A stretch of 64,000 nt of DNA from Arcanobacterium canis (GTDB taxonomy: Bacteria; Actinomycetota; Actinomycetes; Actinomycetales; Actinomycetaceae), in contig NZ_CP121208.1 in assembly GCF_029625435.1 (NCBI RefSeq), positions 434,001-498,000 on the forward strand, written 5' to 3'. Every line of letters starts with the position of its first letter. Position 1 is the first letter of the stretch. The position numbers were made by a program, and so were the translations under genes. The notes beneath the pieces are model-generated. The model saw only the letters and a list, made by a program, of their open reading frames with translations. It was not told the DNA's origin and made no database searches. Shown here piece after piece: positions 26,502 to 40,274 of the stretch.

Positions 26502-26544
26502 GAGTGAACTGATATCAGGCGTAAAAATTGAGGAAGTAGGAATC

Positions 26545-30504
<3,960 letters not shown>

Positions 30505-30512
30505 TATCACCT

Positions 30513-30552
30513 GTATGGAGAGAGCCCCACGAAAGTGGGGCTCTCTCCATAC
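30513..30552 (+). terminator. Hairpin after rpoC
   Basis: A perfect 18-bp stem (30513-30530 with 30535-30552) capped by a GAAA tetraloop. It ends the rpoBC unit but lacks a downstream T-tract, so it may act as a 3' stabiliser or with Rho rather than as a classical intrinsic terminator. Confidence 0.65.
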
Positions 30553-30571
30553 ACCATGTAGGTAAAATATT

Positions 30572-30781
30572 GTGTTAGCATCTTCGAAATCGGAGACACA
30601 AAACGTCTATTCCTCAGGGAGGCTTGTTGGAGTATCTGCGACACGGGTGTCTGCGGAGATTAAACAAACTAACTTTCATACGGGTGCGCGTTTTGAGCTG
30701 ACAAATAAGGATAAACGGATTTGCCAAGATGTGAAATGGTCATGGGATCGGTGCAGTAAGCTGTTAACGGTGACACGATAA
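30572..30781 (+). CDS. Possible small protein upstream of the ABC cassette
   Basis: A 69-codon frame starting GTG, ending 22 bp before the ABC ATPase and sharing its AT-rich codon use (TTA, AAA, ACA). The product is polar with two cysteines (KRICQDVKWSWDRCSKL), basic, and has no signal peptide or transmembrane helix. No clear ribosome-binding site precedes the GTG; a TAAAAT lies at 30563-30568. No family recognised. It may instead be an untranslated leader. Confidence 0.3.
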   Translation: MLASSKSETQNVYSSGRLVGVSATRVSAEIKQTNFHTGARFELTNKDKRICQDVKWSWDRCSKLLTVTR

Positions 30782-30803
30782 TCTGAGCGAGAGGCGATGC
30801 TCC

Positions 30804-31535
30804 ATGATCGTGAGAGAAGGCAAGAACCTCCGATTTTCCTATGGCTCCCGTGAAGTCTTTTCTGATTTAAATATTGAACTTCCACGAGGGTTAACTGGAC
30901 TGGTTGGACCCAATGGGGCAGGCAAAACCACTGTTTTGCGCATCTTAGCTGGCATCATAAAGCCGTCATCAGGGTATGTGATGCACGACGGAGAGAAAAT
31001 TCTCTCGGCTCGTTCGCGGTCAGTTCTCCGTCAGAAAACTGGATATCTCCCACAAAATCCGACGTGGACGTCGTTGACTTCTGTTGGAGACTTTGTCGAG
31101 TATTGTTTTCGGATGAATGGCGGTCGCAACGAAGTAAGCCGCGCAGTCACTCTCGCTCTCGAAGCCACGAATGTGTACCAATTGAGAGATCGTAAGATCG
31201 GTCAGCTTTCTGGGGGAGAGCGCCGCCGAGTGTATCTTGCAGGAGCGATTGTTCACAGTCCTGAAGTCATTATTCTTGATGAGCCCACAGTGGGTTTAGA
31301 CCCTGAGCAACGTATCCATTTCCGACAGATGGTGGAAGACCTTGCCACTGAGAGTACGGTTTTACTTTCAACCCATATCATTGAAGACCTCAGCGGAATA
31401 GCTCACGCAATCAGCGTATTAAACGAGGGCAAAGTGATCTGGAATGGCACTGTTGACGCTCTGCGTTCATATGGTGAGGGAGCGAACGGGATGTCCGATT
31501 TGGAAGCGGGGTATCTGTATGTCTTGGGCCATTAA
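30804..31535 (+). CDS. ABC transporter ATP-binding protein
   Basis: A 243-residue single nucleotide-binding domain: Walker A GPNGAGKTT, Q-loop YLPQNP, signature LSGGERRRVYLAGA, Walker B EVIILDEPTVGLDPEQ and H-loop STHI. The type is that of ABC-2 exporters and peptide or bacteriocin immunity pumps. GAGAGGCGATGCTCC precedes the ATG. The next gene starts inside its last codons, so the two membrane proteins downstream are its likely partners. More AT-rich than rpoC or rpsL; probably acquired. Substrate unknown. Confidence 0.9.
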   Translation: MIVREGKNLRFSYGSREVFSDLNIELPRGLTGLVGPNGAGKTTVLRILAGIIKPSSGYVMHDGEKILSARSRSVLRQKTGYLPQNPTWTSLTSVGDFVEYCFRMNGGRNEVSRAVTLALEATNVYQLRDRKIGQLSGGERRRVYLAGAIVHSPEVIILDEPTVGLDPEQRIHFRQMVEDLATESTVLLSTHIIEDLSGIAHAISVLNEGKVIWNGTVDALRSYGEGANGMSDLEAGYLYVLGH

Positions 31536-32673
31536 ACATCTTTGGTTTGTTCTAGCGCTCGGCATCACTGCCGCTCTGACACTCCTGTCCTATTTTCTTT
31601 CATATTCGCAAACCCATATCTCCTATATATGGGAGATTGACTCAGCGTTATCGGTAACCACTATTGTCGCTCCTGTCTTAGCGGGGCTCGCTGCGGTGCG
31701 GTCATGGGTGCAACAATCACGAGCAGAAATCGTATCGAGTTTTCCTGCACGAGGTCAGTTTCTCGCATACGTTGCCGATCCCATCGCGATGTCTGGTGGA
31801 GCTATCTTTGGCTTAGCATTAGCATCTGCAGTTGTTACTGCGATCAGCTTGGCGCACGGTAACGCTTTTGCATGGTTAGCACTTGCTCCTCTACCCGTGG
31901 CAATCGCACATATCATCGCGATGATCTTTTTGGGGGCAGGATTGGGGTATATTTTTCCCTATTTGCTCACCGGACCGCTTGTTGTTATTGCGCTTTATGT
32001 TGCGACTGCCTTCGATGTCGGAGGCTTATCGGTTGCGGGAGATTATGCGGGTGCATCGGTCGAATGGTTGGGGCAGATGCAATATTCGACACGTGCGTTA
32101 CTTTTCCTCCTTGTATCATTTCTTGCTTTCATTATCGGTGGGCTCGCGGTACTCACGGCGAATGCATACAAGAATATGACGCTTTCGGCGATAGGCATTG
32201 TTCTGTTCGTCATGGCTTTCTCTTCGCTATCCCTTCAACGTGATATCCCCCTATGGGAGAGTCGTCCATTCGTATCATGCGCTAACGTAGGCCACTCGGA
32301 TATCAGTATTTGTGTTCCAACCGAACAAAAGCATACGTTGGTTCATATCACTCGAAAGCTTGAAATACCGGTGAATCGCCTTGTGGAGTTAGATCCAAGT
32401 GTGCGAGGGACGAAAGTGACAATACCGGGATCCGTTGGCTTTGGAGACATCCTCACTCCGTCTTCCTTGGACGTTGCGACTGCTGTGAATTTCCTTTGGG
32501 AATTTTCATGTGTATCAAAGATGTCTGACCAGGTACGAGACCAGATACCGGCCGAAACGCGCTTCAAGATGACGGATGCACGAGAAGAAGTCGCACGATG
32601 GTTGCTCGGCGAAAGTGATATCGTTCGAGCTCGCAAGGCCTACATGTTGATGACAAGTGCATGTGACGGCTGA
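31519..32673 (+). CDS. ABC transporter membrane protein with extracytoplasmic C-terminal domain
   Basis: A 384-residue protein starting MSWAIKHLWFVLALG; its ATG overlaps the ATPase gene by 17 bases. About seven hydrophobic segments cover residues 8-235 (for example IAHIIAMIFLGAGLGYIF and LLFLLVSFLAFIIGGLAVL). The last 150 or so residues are soluble and hold four cysteines (VSCANVGH, SICVPTEQ, FSCVSK, TSACDG). The outline resembles ABC-2-type permeases of actinobacterial exporter cassettes with a C-terminal outside domain; no family is claimed firmly. AT-rich codon use. Confidence 0.7.
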   Translation: MSWAIKHLWFVLALGITAALTLLSYFLSYSQTHISYIWEIDSALSVTTIVAPVLAGLAAVRSWVQQSRAEIVSSFPARGQFLAYVADPIAMSGGAIFGLALASAVVTAISLAHGNAFAWLALAPLPVAIAHIIAMIFLGAGLGYIFPYLLTGPLVVIALYVATAFDVGGLSVAGDYAGASVEWLGQMQYSTRALLFLLVSFLAFIIGGLAVLTANAYKNMTLSAIGIVLFVMAFSSLSLQRDIPLWESRPFVSCANVGHSDISICVPTEQKHTLVHITRKLEIPVNRLVELDPSVRGTKVTIPGSVGFGDILTPSSLDVATAVNFLWEFSCVSKMSDQVRDQIPAETRFKMTDAREEVARWLLGESDIVRARKAYMLMTSACDG

Positions 32674-32674
32674 G

Positions 32675-33253
32675 ATGTGGACGTTTGCTAAAATTTGGAT
32701 ACGCATTCCAAGCTTCGTTGCGACTTTAGTGGCAACATTCTTTATTTCTGGAATGGGGGATACGTATTCGCTTGACGTGTTATTCAGATATGAGGCAGAG
32801 TTCGTCCCGTTCTATGTGCTTGTATTCCTCGTGCCTGTCGGTTTTATTCCGAGCTTCACTTCACCAAGTCTTGAGATTGAGGAATGTTTCCCTGTTTCAC
32901 CCCGGTTCCGCTATCGCTTGTTGCTTGTATTATGTGTGCCATTGGCTGCAGTTTTGTGTTTGGCTGCCGCTGTTCCTCTCCTTGGGCTGTCGTTTGGGGC
33001 TTTAGCTATCGCCGCCCGAAATGTTATTGGAGGGCTGGGTATCATCCTTGTCTCAAGGCATTTCTTCTCAATGGAATACTCGTGGGTACTACCAGTGACG
33101 TATGCCGGGCTATGTTGGGTTCTTGGAGTACCAGATTATTCGCAGATCGCCCACTCGTGGGCGCTACCACTTCGTGACGGCTCCGACGTCGTAGCGGCGC
33201 TGAGTTTCTGTTCTGTATACGTGTTGGGCGCGGGTTTTTTTGTCACCGATTGA
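32675..33253 (+). CDS. Multi-pass membrane protein of the ABC cassette
   Basis: A 192-residue protein with about five or six hydrophobic segments (FVATLVATFFISGMG; FYVLVFLVPVGFIPSF; RLLLVLCVPLAAVLCLAAAV; ALSFCSVYVLGAGFFV). Its ATG lies two bases after the previous stop; an upstream ATG at 32657 overlapping that gene is also possible and adds six residues. Probably the second permease subunit. It has no recognised motif and shares the AT-rich base use of the two genes before it. Confidence 0.65.
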   Translation: MWTFAKIWIRIPSFVATLVATFFISGMGDTYSLDVLFRYEAEFVPFYVLVFLVPVGFIPSFTSPSLEIEECFPVSPRFRYRLLLVLCVPLAAVLCLAAAVPLLGLSFGALAIAARNVIGGLGIILVSRHFFSMEYSWVLPVTYAGLCWVLGVPDYSQIAHSWALPLRDGSDVVAALSFCSVYVLGAGFFVTD

Positions 33254-33336
33254 ACGACGCTGGGCATCGCTGTGAGGTTGTCCGATCAACTATTGAAAAT
33301 GTGCCGCACCCCACCTGCAATGGTGAATACATACTT

Positions 33337-33366
33337 TTGACGTTTCGCTCTCGTGGGCATTATTCT
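33337..33366 (+). promoter_or_regulatory. rpsL promoter
   Basis: TTGACG (33337-33342), 18-bp spacer and TATTCT (33361-33366). It lies 193 bp before rpsL and after the ABC cassette, so the str operon has its own promoter. The 305-bp spacer 33254-33558 contains no gene; a second TTGACA at 33366-33371 has no -10 at proper spacing. Confidence 0.6.
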
Positions 33367-33558
33367 TGACAATGGTGCCCGTTCCGGGGGCTTTATGTTG
33401 CCCTGTTTGGAAAGAGTCATTGCCTCCACGCAATGAATTTTTCCAACTTGAAGCCCACGGACGTGATGAGGGGACGGTGTCCCTCTGACCGCAGGCTGAA
33501 GTGAAAAGGGCTTGGCAGGCGGGCAAAACTGACGAAATCATTCGACATAGGAGTAATA

Positions 33559-33933
33559 GTGCCAACTATTCAGCAGCTGGTTCGTAAGGGCCGCTCAAGT
33601 AAGTCGAGTGCATCCTCTACTCGTGCGCTGAAGGGTTCCCCACAGCGTCGAGGCGTGTGCACCCGCGTCTACACCACCACCCCGAAGAAGCCGAACTCAG
33701 CTCTTCGTAAGGTTGCCCGTGTGCGTCTTTCCTCGGGTATCGAGGTCTCCGCATATATCCCAGGCGAGGGCCACAACCTCCAGGAGCACTCGATTGTGCT
33801 CGTTCGTGGAGGCCGTGTGAAGGACCTCCCGGGTGTTCGTTACCACATCGTCCGCGGCGCGCTTGACACCCAGGGTGTGAAGAACCGTTCGCAGGGACGT
33901 TCCAAGTACGGTGCGAAGAAGGAGAAGAAGTAA
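33559..33933 (+). CDS. rpsL: 30S ribosomal protein S12
   Basis: A 124-residue S12 starting at GTG after ATAGGAGTAATA. The streptomycin-sensitive signature is intact: lysines in [16 protein letters not shown] and in the later [15 protein letters not shown] loop. Decoding-centre protein and first gene of the str operon. The stop overlaps the rpsG ATG by one base. Confidence 0.98.
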   Translation: MPTIQQLVRKGRSSKSSASSTRALKGSPQRRGVCTRVYTTTPKKPNSALRKVARVRLSSGIEVSAYIPGEGHNLQEHSIVLVRGGRVKDLPGVRYHIVRGALDTQGVKNRSQGRSKYGAKKEKK

Positions 33934-34403
33934 TGGCACGTAAGGGCCCAATCAAGAAGCGCCCGTTGGTGGCCGATCCAGTTCACCACTCGCAGCTCGT
34001 TACCCAGCTCATTAACCGCGTTCTGCTCGACGGCAAGAAGACCAAGGCAGAGGCTATCGTTTACGGTGCGCTCGCAGGCGTCGCCGCAAAGACCAGCCAG
34101 GAGCCGCTCGACGTTCTCAAGCGCGCGATGGAAAACATCCGCCCGCAGCTTGAGGTGCGTTCACGCCGCGTCGGTGGTGCAACCTACCAGGTCCCCACCG
34201 AAGTGAAGCCGAACCGCGCCAACACGCTCGCTCTGCGCTGGCTCGTGGACTTCTCCCGCCAGCGTCGTGAGAACACCATGCAAGACCGTCTCATGAACGA
34301 AATCATGGACGCCGCAAACGGCCTCGGAGCTGCTGTGAAGCGCCGCGAGGATATGCACCGTATGGCTGAGGCCAACCGTGCCTTCGCCCACTACCGTTGG
34401 TAA
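33933..34403 (+). CDS. rpsG: 30S ribosomal protein S7
   Basis: A 156-residue S7 ([55 protein letters not shown]) that nucleates 30S head assembly. Translationally coupled to rpsL (TAATG). Confidence 0.98.
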   Translation: MARKGPIKKRPLVADPVHHSQLVTQLINRVLLDGKKTKAEAIVYGALAGVAAKTSQEPLDVLKRAMENIRPQLEVRSRRVGGATYQVPTEVKPNRANTLALRWLVDFSRQRRENTMQDRLMNEIMDAANGLGAAVKRREDMHRMAEANRAFAHYRW

Positions 34404-34421
34404 TCGAAGGGAGCTATCCAA

Positions 34422-36560
34422 GTGGCAGAGCATAAGGTTATTACAGACCTCGGCCGCGTTCGTAACATTGGTATTATGGCGCACATCGACGCCGGTAAGA
34501 CCACCACGACCGAGCGCATTCTTTTCTACACCGGTATTAACTACAAGATCGGTGAAACCCACGACGGCGCTTCGACGACCGACTGGATGGAGCAGGAGAA
34601 GGAGCGCGGCATCACGATTACGTCGGCTGCTGTGACCTCCTACTGGAAGAACGCTCAGGGCAAGGATGTCCAGATCAACATCATCGACACCCCTGGCCAC
34701 GTTGACTTCACCGTTGAGGTGGAGCGTTCGCTGCGCGTCCTTGATGGCGCTGTTGCAGTGTTCGACGGCAAGGAAGGTGTGGAGCCGCAGTCGGAGACTG
34801 TGTGGCGCCAGGCTGACAAGTACGATGTTCCGCGTGTCTGCTTTATCAACAAGATGGACAAGATGGGTGCGGACTTCTACTTCTCCGTGCAGACCATTAA
34901 GGATCGCCTCAAGGCGAAGCCGCTCGTTCTCAACCTGCCGATCGGCGCTGAGTCGGAGCTCTCCGGCGTCGTTGACCTGCTCAAGATGAAGGCAATCCGC
35001 TTCCCCGCGAAGGACGACAAGGGTAACGATACCCTCGGCTCTGTCGTGGTGGAAGAAGAAATCCCGGCCGATATGCTCGAGAAGGCGGAAGAGTACCGCA
35101 ACGAGCTTATCGAGACTATCGCCGAGAACGACGAAGAACTGCTTGAGAAGTACCTCGGTGGCGAAGAGCCAACCATGGAAGAGATGAAGGCAGTTATTCG
35201 CCGTTTGACGATTGCTTCTGAGGCGTTCCCAGTCTTCGCTGGTTCGGCCTACAAGAACATCGGCGTGCAGCCAATTCTCGACGCTGTCGTGGATTACCTC
35301 CCGTCGCCGCTCGATATCGGTGCTGTGCATGGTCACGATCCGAAGGATGAAGAAGTTGAGCTCACCCGTGAGCCTTCAGAGGACGCTCCGTTCTCCGCTC
35401 TTGCCTTCAAGATCGCCGTCCACCCGTTCTTCGGCCGCCTGACCTTCGTCCGCATCTACTCGGGTAAGGTTTCGCAGGGTGACCAGGTGCTCAACGCAAC
35501 CAAGGGTAAGAAGGAGCGCATTGGAAAGATCTTCCAGATGCACTCGAATAAGGAAAACCCGGTTGATGCTGCACACGCAGGCCATATTTACGCCGTCGTC
35601 GGTCTCAAGGACACCACCACCGGTGATTCCCTGACCGATGTCAACCACCCGATCTCGCTTGAGTCGATGACCTTCCCGGATCCAGTGATCCACGTGGCCA
35701 TCGAGCCGAAGTCAAAGGCTGACCAGGAGAAGCTGGGTCTTGCTATCCAGAAGCTCGCTGAAGAGGATCCGACCTTCACGGTTCGCCTTGACGACGAGTC
35801 CGGTCAGACCGTCATCGGCGGCATGGGCGAACTTCACCTTGATATTCTTGTGGACCGTATGCGCCGCGAGTTCAAGGTGGATGCGAACGTTGGCTCGCCG
35901 ATGGTTGCTTACCGTGAGACAATTCGCGGCACTGCAAAGTCCGTTGAGTACACTCACAAGAAGCAGACCGGTGGTTCCGGTCAGTTCGCAAAGGTGCTTG
36001 TAACCTTCGAGCCCCTTGAGGAGAACGAAGAAGGCAAGACCTACGAGTTTATCGACGCCGTTACCGGCGGCCGTGTGCCGCGCGAGTACATTCCGTCAGT
36101 CGATGCTGGTATTCAGGCCGCCATGGAGAACGGTGTTCTCGCCGGTTACCCGATGGTGAACGTGAAGGCCACCCTCGAAGACGGTGCGTACCACGACGTC
36201 GATTCCTCCGAAATGGCGTTCAAGATTGCAGGCCAGATGGTATTCCGCGAGGGCGCTAAGCGCGCGAAGCCGGTTATCCTCGAGCCTGTGATGGACGTGG
36301 AGGTTCGTACTCCTGAGGAGTACATGGGAGATGTGATTGGCGACCTTAACTCTCGCCGTGGTCAGATCTCCTCGATGGAGGATGCGACGGGTGTGAAGAT
36401 CGTTCGCGCTCTCGTTCCGCTTTCCGAGATGTTTGGTTACATCGGCGATCTGCGTTCGAAGACGCAGGGTCGCGCAGTGTACACCATGCAGTTCGCAAAG
36501 TATCAGGAGGTTCCGAAGGCTGTGTCCGACGAAATCATCCAGAAGACCCGTGGCGAGTGA
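34422..36560 (+). CDS. fusA: Elongation factor G
   Basis: A 712-residue translocase GTPase. G1 AHIDAGKT, switch [10 protein letters not shown] and NKMDKMG are intact, followed by domain II, III, IV (loop region [15 protein letters not shown]) and V. GTG 34422 follows GAAGGGAGCTATCC. Third gene of rpsL-rpsG-fusA-tuf. Confidence 0.98.
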   Translation: MAEHKVITDLGRVRNIGIMAHIDAGKTTTTERILFYTGINYKIGETHDGASTTDWMEQEKERGITITSAAVTSYWKNAQGKDVQINIIDTPGHVDFTVEVERSLRVLDGAVAVFDGKEGVEPQSETVWRQADKYDVPRVCFINKMDKMGADFYFSVQTIKDRLKAKPLVLNLPIGAESELSGVVDLLKMKAIRFPAKDDKGNDTLGSVVVEEEIPADMLEKAEEYRNELIETIAENDEELLEKYLGGEEPTMEEMKAVIRRLTIASEAFPVFAGSAYKNIGVQPILDAVVDYLPSPLDIGAVHGHDPKDEEVELTREPSEDAPFSALAFKIAVHPFFGRLTFVRIYSGKVSQGDQVLNATKGKKERIGKIFQMHSNKENPVDAAHAGHIYAVVGLKDTTTGDSLTDVNHPISLESMTFPDPVIHVAIEPKSKADQEKLGLAIQKLAEEDPTFTVRLDDESGQTVIGGMGELHLDILVDRMRREFKVDANVGSPMVAYRETIRGTAKSVEYTHKKQTGGSGQFAKVLVTFEPLEENEEGKTYEFIDAVTGGRVPREYIPSVDAGIQAAMENGVLAGYPMVNVKATLEDGAYHDVDSSEMAFKIAGQMVFREGAKRAKPVILEPVMDVEVRTPEEYMGDVIGDLNSRRGQISSMEDATGVKIVRALVPLSEMFGYIGDLRSKTQGRAVYTMQFAKYQEVPKAVSDEIIQKTRGE

Positions 36561-36676
36561 GCCAACAGGTAGATTACAATAAACCGTAACCAGTAGGTTT
36601 CTAGCCTCGGGTCAGGGAGCGTGTGCTTCCGTCCCAAAGCTGTACAACCAAACAATCGAATCCCAGGAGGGGAATA

Positions 36677-37867
36677 GTGGCCAAGGCCAAGTACGACAAG
36701 TCCAAGCCGCATATGAATATCGGCACCATCGGTCACGTCGATCACGGTAAGACGACGACGACCGCTGCTATCACCAAGGTTCTCGCTGACAAGTACCCGG
36801 ATCTGAACGAGTTCACCCCGTTCGATCAGGTTGACAACGCTCCAGAAGAGCGCCAGCGCGGAATTACCATCAACGTTTCCCACGTTGAGTACCAGACCGA
36901 GAAGCGTCACTACGCTCACGTTGACGCCCCGGGCCACGCCGACTACATCAAGAACATGATTACCGGTGCTGCTCAGATGGACGGCGCAATCCTCGTGGTT
37001 GCTGCTACCGACGGCCCGATGGCTCAGACCCGTGAGCACGTTCTGCTCGCCCGCCAGGTGGGCGTGCCGCAGATCATCGTCGCCCTCAACAAGGCTGACA
37101 TGGTTGACGACGAAGAGCTCCTCGAGCTCGTTGAGATGGAGGTTCGCGACCTTCTCTCGTCCCAGGATTACCCGGGCGACGATCTTCCAGTCGTGAAGAT
37201 TTCGGCTCTCAAGGCTCTTGAGGGCGACGAGAAGTGGACCGCTTCCATCGAAGAGCTCATGGAAGCTGTTGACACCTACTTCGACGATCCGGTTCGCGAT
37301 CTCGACAAGCCGTTCCTCATGCCGATCGAGGACGTCTTCACCATCACCGGCCGTGGCACCGTTGTTACCGGTCGTGTTGAGCGTGGCCAGCTGAACCTGA
37401 ACGAGGAAGTCGAGATTCTCGGCATCCGCGCTCCTCAGAAGACCACCGTTACCGGTATCGAGATGTTCCACAAGCAGATGGATTACGCTGAGGCTGGCGA
37501 AAACTGTGGCCTCCTCCTGCGTGGCACCAAGCGTGAGGACGTTGAGCGTGGCCAGGTTGTGGCCAAGCCGGGTTCGATCACCCCGCACACCAACTTCGAG
37601 GCACAGGTTTACGTGCTCAAGAAGGAAGAGGGCGGCCGTCACAACCCGTTCTTCTCGAACTACCGTCCGCAGTTCTACTTCCGTACCACCGACGTGACCG
37701 GCATCATCACCCTCCCAGAGGGCACCGAGATGGTCATGCCTGGCGACAACACTGAGATGACCGTTGAGCTCATCCAGCCAATCGCTATGGAAGAGGGCCT
37801 CGGCTTCGCTATCCGCGAGGGTGGCCACACCGTTGGTTCAGGCCGCGTCACCAAGATCATCAAGTGA
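36677..37867 (+). CDS. tuf: Elongation factor Tu
   Basis: A 396-residue EF-Tu starting at GTG 36677 ([20 protein letters not shown]) after the strong CAGGAGGGGAA. G1 GHVDHGKT, G3 DAPGHADY and G4 NKADM are intact, as is the C-terminal [15 protein letters not shown]. An in-frame start 18 codons upstream lacks a ribosome-binding site. The 116-bp spacer after fusA contains a TACAAT -10-like element. Confidence 0.98.
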   Translation: MAKAKYDKSKPHMNIGTIGHVDHGKTTTTAAITKVLADKYPDLNEFTPFDQVDNAPEERQRGITINVSHVEYQTEKRHYAHVDAPGHADYIKNMITGAAQMDGAILVVAATDGPMAQTREHVLLARQVGVPQIIVALNKADMVDDEELLELVEMEVRDLLSSQDYPGDDLPVVKISALKALEGDEKWTASIEELMEAVDTYFDDPVRDLDKPFLMPIEDVFTITGRGTVVTGRVERGQLNLNEEVEILGIRAPQKTTVTGIEMFHKQMDYAEAGENCGLLLRGTKREDVERGQVVAKPGSITPHTNFEAQVYVLKKEEGGRHNPFFSNYRPQFYFRTTDVTGIITLPEGTEMVMPGDNTEMTVELIQPIAMEEGLGFAIREGGHTVGSGRVTKIIK

Positions 37868-37890
37868 TGATCTGACCGGTTCAAAAACCT

Positions 37891-37926
37891 CAGGAACCCC
37901 GATGCACTGCATCGGGGTTCCTGTTT
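37891..37926 (+). terminator. Terminator after tuf
   Basis: CAGGAACCCCGATG pairs with CATCGGGGTTCCTG across CACTG, followed by TTT. Confidence 0.9.
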
Positions 37927-38288
37927 ATGCATAATGACAAATACTTGTAACGAGATGATGGCGGAGCCACAACGTCAATGTTGGAGAATGGCTGATGATC
38001 CTGGTAGTATGTTCCAGGTTCATGCCAAAACGGCACTAACCAGTGCGCAGTTTCGTGTGTTTGAACACGATGTTGTTATTGAAATTGCCTCTTGGGGTAA
38101 ATTTCTGACATACTGGTTTAGTTGCCCGGGAGGGCTTTAAGAACTTGGCCGATCTGCAAAAGCAGACCGGTACATTGAATGGTTCATCAAAATCACATAG
38201 GGCTTGACGGATTGCGACTCATCATCGTGCGGCACGCCCATGCATATGGGATTTTGGTTAGCCGCGGTAGAGAGAGGGAGACGACGCC
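37927..38288. other. tuf-rpsJ spacer, probable S10 promoter and leader
   Basis: No supported gene. A 68-codon frame (37934-38140) is unlike any known protein and carries no ribosome-binding site. The best promoter candidates lie at 38073-38114: TTGTTA with TAAATT (19-bp spacer) and TTGCCT with CATACT (18-bp). An imperfect hairpin (CCGATCTGC/GCAGACCGG, 38146-38168) lies in the presumed leader. Confidence 0.4.
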
Positions 38289-38597
38289 ATGGCGGGACAA
38301 AAGATCCGCATCCGTCTGAAGTCTTATGACCACGAGGTCATCGACAACGCAGCGAAAAAGCTCGTCGACGAAGTTACCCGTACTGGAGCGTCTGTTGTGG
38401 GACCAGTTCCGTTGCCGACCGAGAAGAATGTCTTCACGGTCATTCGCTCGCCCCACAAGTACAAGGACAGTCGCGAGGCGTTTGAAATGCGTACGCATAA
38501 GCGCCTGATCGACATCGTCGATCCGACCCTGAAGACCATCGATACTCTGCGTCGTCTGGACTTGCCGGCCGATGTCAGCGTCGATATTACGCTCTGA
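38289..38597 (+). CDS. rpsJ: 30S ribosomal protein S10
   Basis: A 102-residue S10/NusE ([38 protein letters not shown]). Besides its 30S role it is part of antitermination complexes with NusB and NusG. First gene of the S10 operon, after GAGAGAGGGAGACGACGCC. Confidence 0.98.
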   Translation: MAGQKIRIRLKSYDHEVIDNAAKKLVDEVTRTGASVVGPVPLPTEKNVFTVIRSPHKYKDSREAFEMRTHKRLIDIVDPTLKTIDTLRRLDLPADVSVDITL

Positions 38598-38608
38598 GGT
38601 AACGCATT

Positions 38609-39280
38609 ATGACCAAGAAAATTACTTTTGCGCCGCAGAAGCCTGCTTACAAGGCGCTTCTGGGCACCAAGCTGGGCATGACCCAGGTGTGGGACGAAGA
38701 GGGTCACCTCATTCCTGTCACCGTGGTGTCTGTTGGAAAGAATGTTGTGACGCAGATCCGTACCCCTGAGGTTGACGGATATGCCGCCGTTCAGATCGGC
38801 TCTGGTGAGCTGAAGAACAAGAACGTGACCAAGCCACTTGCTGGTCACTTCGAGAAGGCCGGAGTTGCTCCGCGCCGCCATGTTGCTGAGATCCGCACCG
38901 AAGATGCTGCCGAGTACTCGCTCGGCCAGGAGCTTGGTGTTGAGACCTTCGAAGCTGGCGCAGTTGTCGATGTTATCGGCAAGTCCAAGGGTAAGGGTTT
39001 CGCCGGTGTGATGAAGCGCCACGGCTTTGCTGGTGTTTCGGCATCGCACGGCGCCCACCGTAATCACCGCAAGCCGGGTTCGATTGGCGCCTGCGCCACA
39101 CCGTCCCGCGTGTTCCGCGGTATGCGCATGGCAGGACGCATGGGCTCGGCCCGCGTCACTGTGCAGAACCTGACCATTCACGCGATTGACGCCGAGAACA
39201 ACCTGCTTCTCGTTACCGGTGCAATTCCGGGCCCCAAGGGCGGCGTGGTCGTTATTCGTTCGTCCGTGAAGGGAGCCTGA
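38609..39280 (+). CDS. rplC: 50S ribosomal protein L3
   Basis: A 223-residue L3 ([45 protein letters not shown]). An early assembly protein near the peptidyl-transferase centre. Starts 11 bp after rpsJ. Confidence 0.98.
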   Translation: MTKKITFAPQKPAYKALLGTKLGMTQVWDEEGHLIPVTVVSVGKNVVTQIRTPEVDGYAAVQIGSGELKNKNVTKPLAGHFEKAGVAPRRHVAEIRTEDAAEYSLGQELGVETFEAGAVVDVIGKSKGKGFAGVMKRHGFAGVSASHGAHRNHRKPGSIGACATPSRVFRGMRMAGRMGSARVTVQNLTIHAIDAENNLLLVTGAIPGPKGGVVVIRSSVKGA

Positions 39281-39286
39281 TTTTAA

Positions 39287-39934
39287 ATGGCAGACTTCAA
39301 GGTAGACGTGCTCGATGCAACCGGTAAGAAGACCGGCGATGTGACTCTGGCAGCTGATCTGTTTGATCTCGAGGTCAACATTCCGCTGATCCACCAGGTC
39401 GTCGTTGCTCAGCTTGCTGCTGCACGCCAGGGCACCCACAAGACCAAGACCCGTGGAGAAGTCTCCGGCGGTGGCGTTAAGCCGTTCAAGCAGAAGGGCA
39501 CCGGCCGCGCTCGTCAGGGCTCGATCCGTGCGCCGCACTTCACCGGTGGTGGAACCGTTCACGGTCCTCAGCCGCGCTCGTACGCTCAGCGCACCCCCAA
39601 GAAGATGATTGCTGCTGCTCTGCGCCAGGCGCTGTCTGATCGCGCACGCAACGGCCGCATCCACGTCGTGACCGAATTCCTCGGTGGCGAGAAGCCATCG
39701 ACTAAGACAGCTCTCGTTCTGCTGAACAAGGTTACACAGTCCGGTAACTCACTCGTTGTGATCGAGCGTTCGGATGAGCTCTCGGCCCTCTCGCTGCGTA
39801 ATGCACCTGAGGCGCACGTGCTCTACGCCGATCAGCTCAATGCGTACGACGTGCTCGTTGCCGACGACGTCATCTTCACCGAGGCTGCTCTGAACAACTG
39901 GGTTGCCGCTAACTCGAAGGAGACCACGAAGTGA
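39287..39934 (+). CDS. rplD: 50S ribosomal protein L4
   Basis: A 215-residue L4 with the exit-tunnel loop ([39 protein letters not shown]). In some bacteria it represses the S10 operon. Its stop overlaps the rplW start. Confidence 0.97.
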   Translation: MADFKVDVLDATGKKTGDVTLAADLFDLEVNIPLIHQVVVAQLAAARQGTHKTKTRGEVSGGGVKPFKQKGTGRARQGSIRAPHFTGGGTVHGPQPRSYAQRTPKKMIAAALRQALSDRARNGRIHVVTEFLGGEKPSTKTALVLLNKVTQSGNSLVVIERSDELSALSLRNAPEAHVLYADQLNAYDVLVADDVIFTEAALNNWVAANSKETTK

Positions 39935-40245
39935 CTGAGTACGCAGCTTTCAAGAACAAGAACCCGCGCGACATCATCCTGGCGCCGGTAGCCTCCGAGA
40001 AGGCCGCCCGTCTGGAAGACGAGGGTAAGTACACGTTCCTCGTACACCCGGATTCAAACAAGACCGAGATCAGACTCGCGATTGAGGAGATCTTCAAGGT
40101 CAAGGTTGATTCGGTGAACACCCAGAACCGTTACGGTAAGACTCGTCGTACTCGCAACGGCATTGGCCGTCGCAAGGCAACGAAGCGCGCTATCGTGACC
40201 CTCCGCGAGGGCTCGATCGATATCTACGGTGACATCGTCGGCTGA
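39931..40245 (+). CDS. rplW: 50S ribosomal protein L23
   Basis: A 104-residue L23 ([38 protein letters not shown]), the docking site for trigger factor and SRP at the tunnel exit. GTG start overlaps the rplD stop (GTGA). Confidence 0.97.
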   Translation: MTEYAAFKNKNPRDIILAPVASEKAARLEDEGKYTFLVHPDSNKTEIRLAIEEIFKVKVDSVNTQNRYGKTRRTRNGIGRRKATKRAIVTLREGSIDIYGDIVG

Positions 40246-40274
40246 CGCCGGCAGGACTAAGAGGAAAAGAACTC

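Noticed and set aside
33366-33371. Perfect TTGACA upstream of rpsL as main -35
   Set aside because: No -10 lies 16-19 bp downstream; TTGACG/TATTCT just upstream is better spaced.
37934-38140. 68-codon frame after tuf
   Set aside because: No ribosome-binding site, begins just after the terminator, low-complexity composition and lies in the S10 promoter region.
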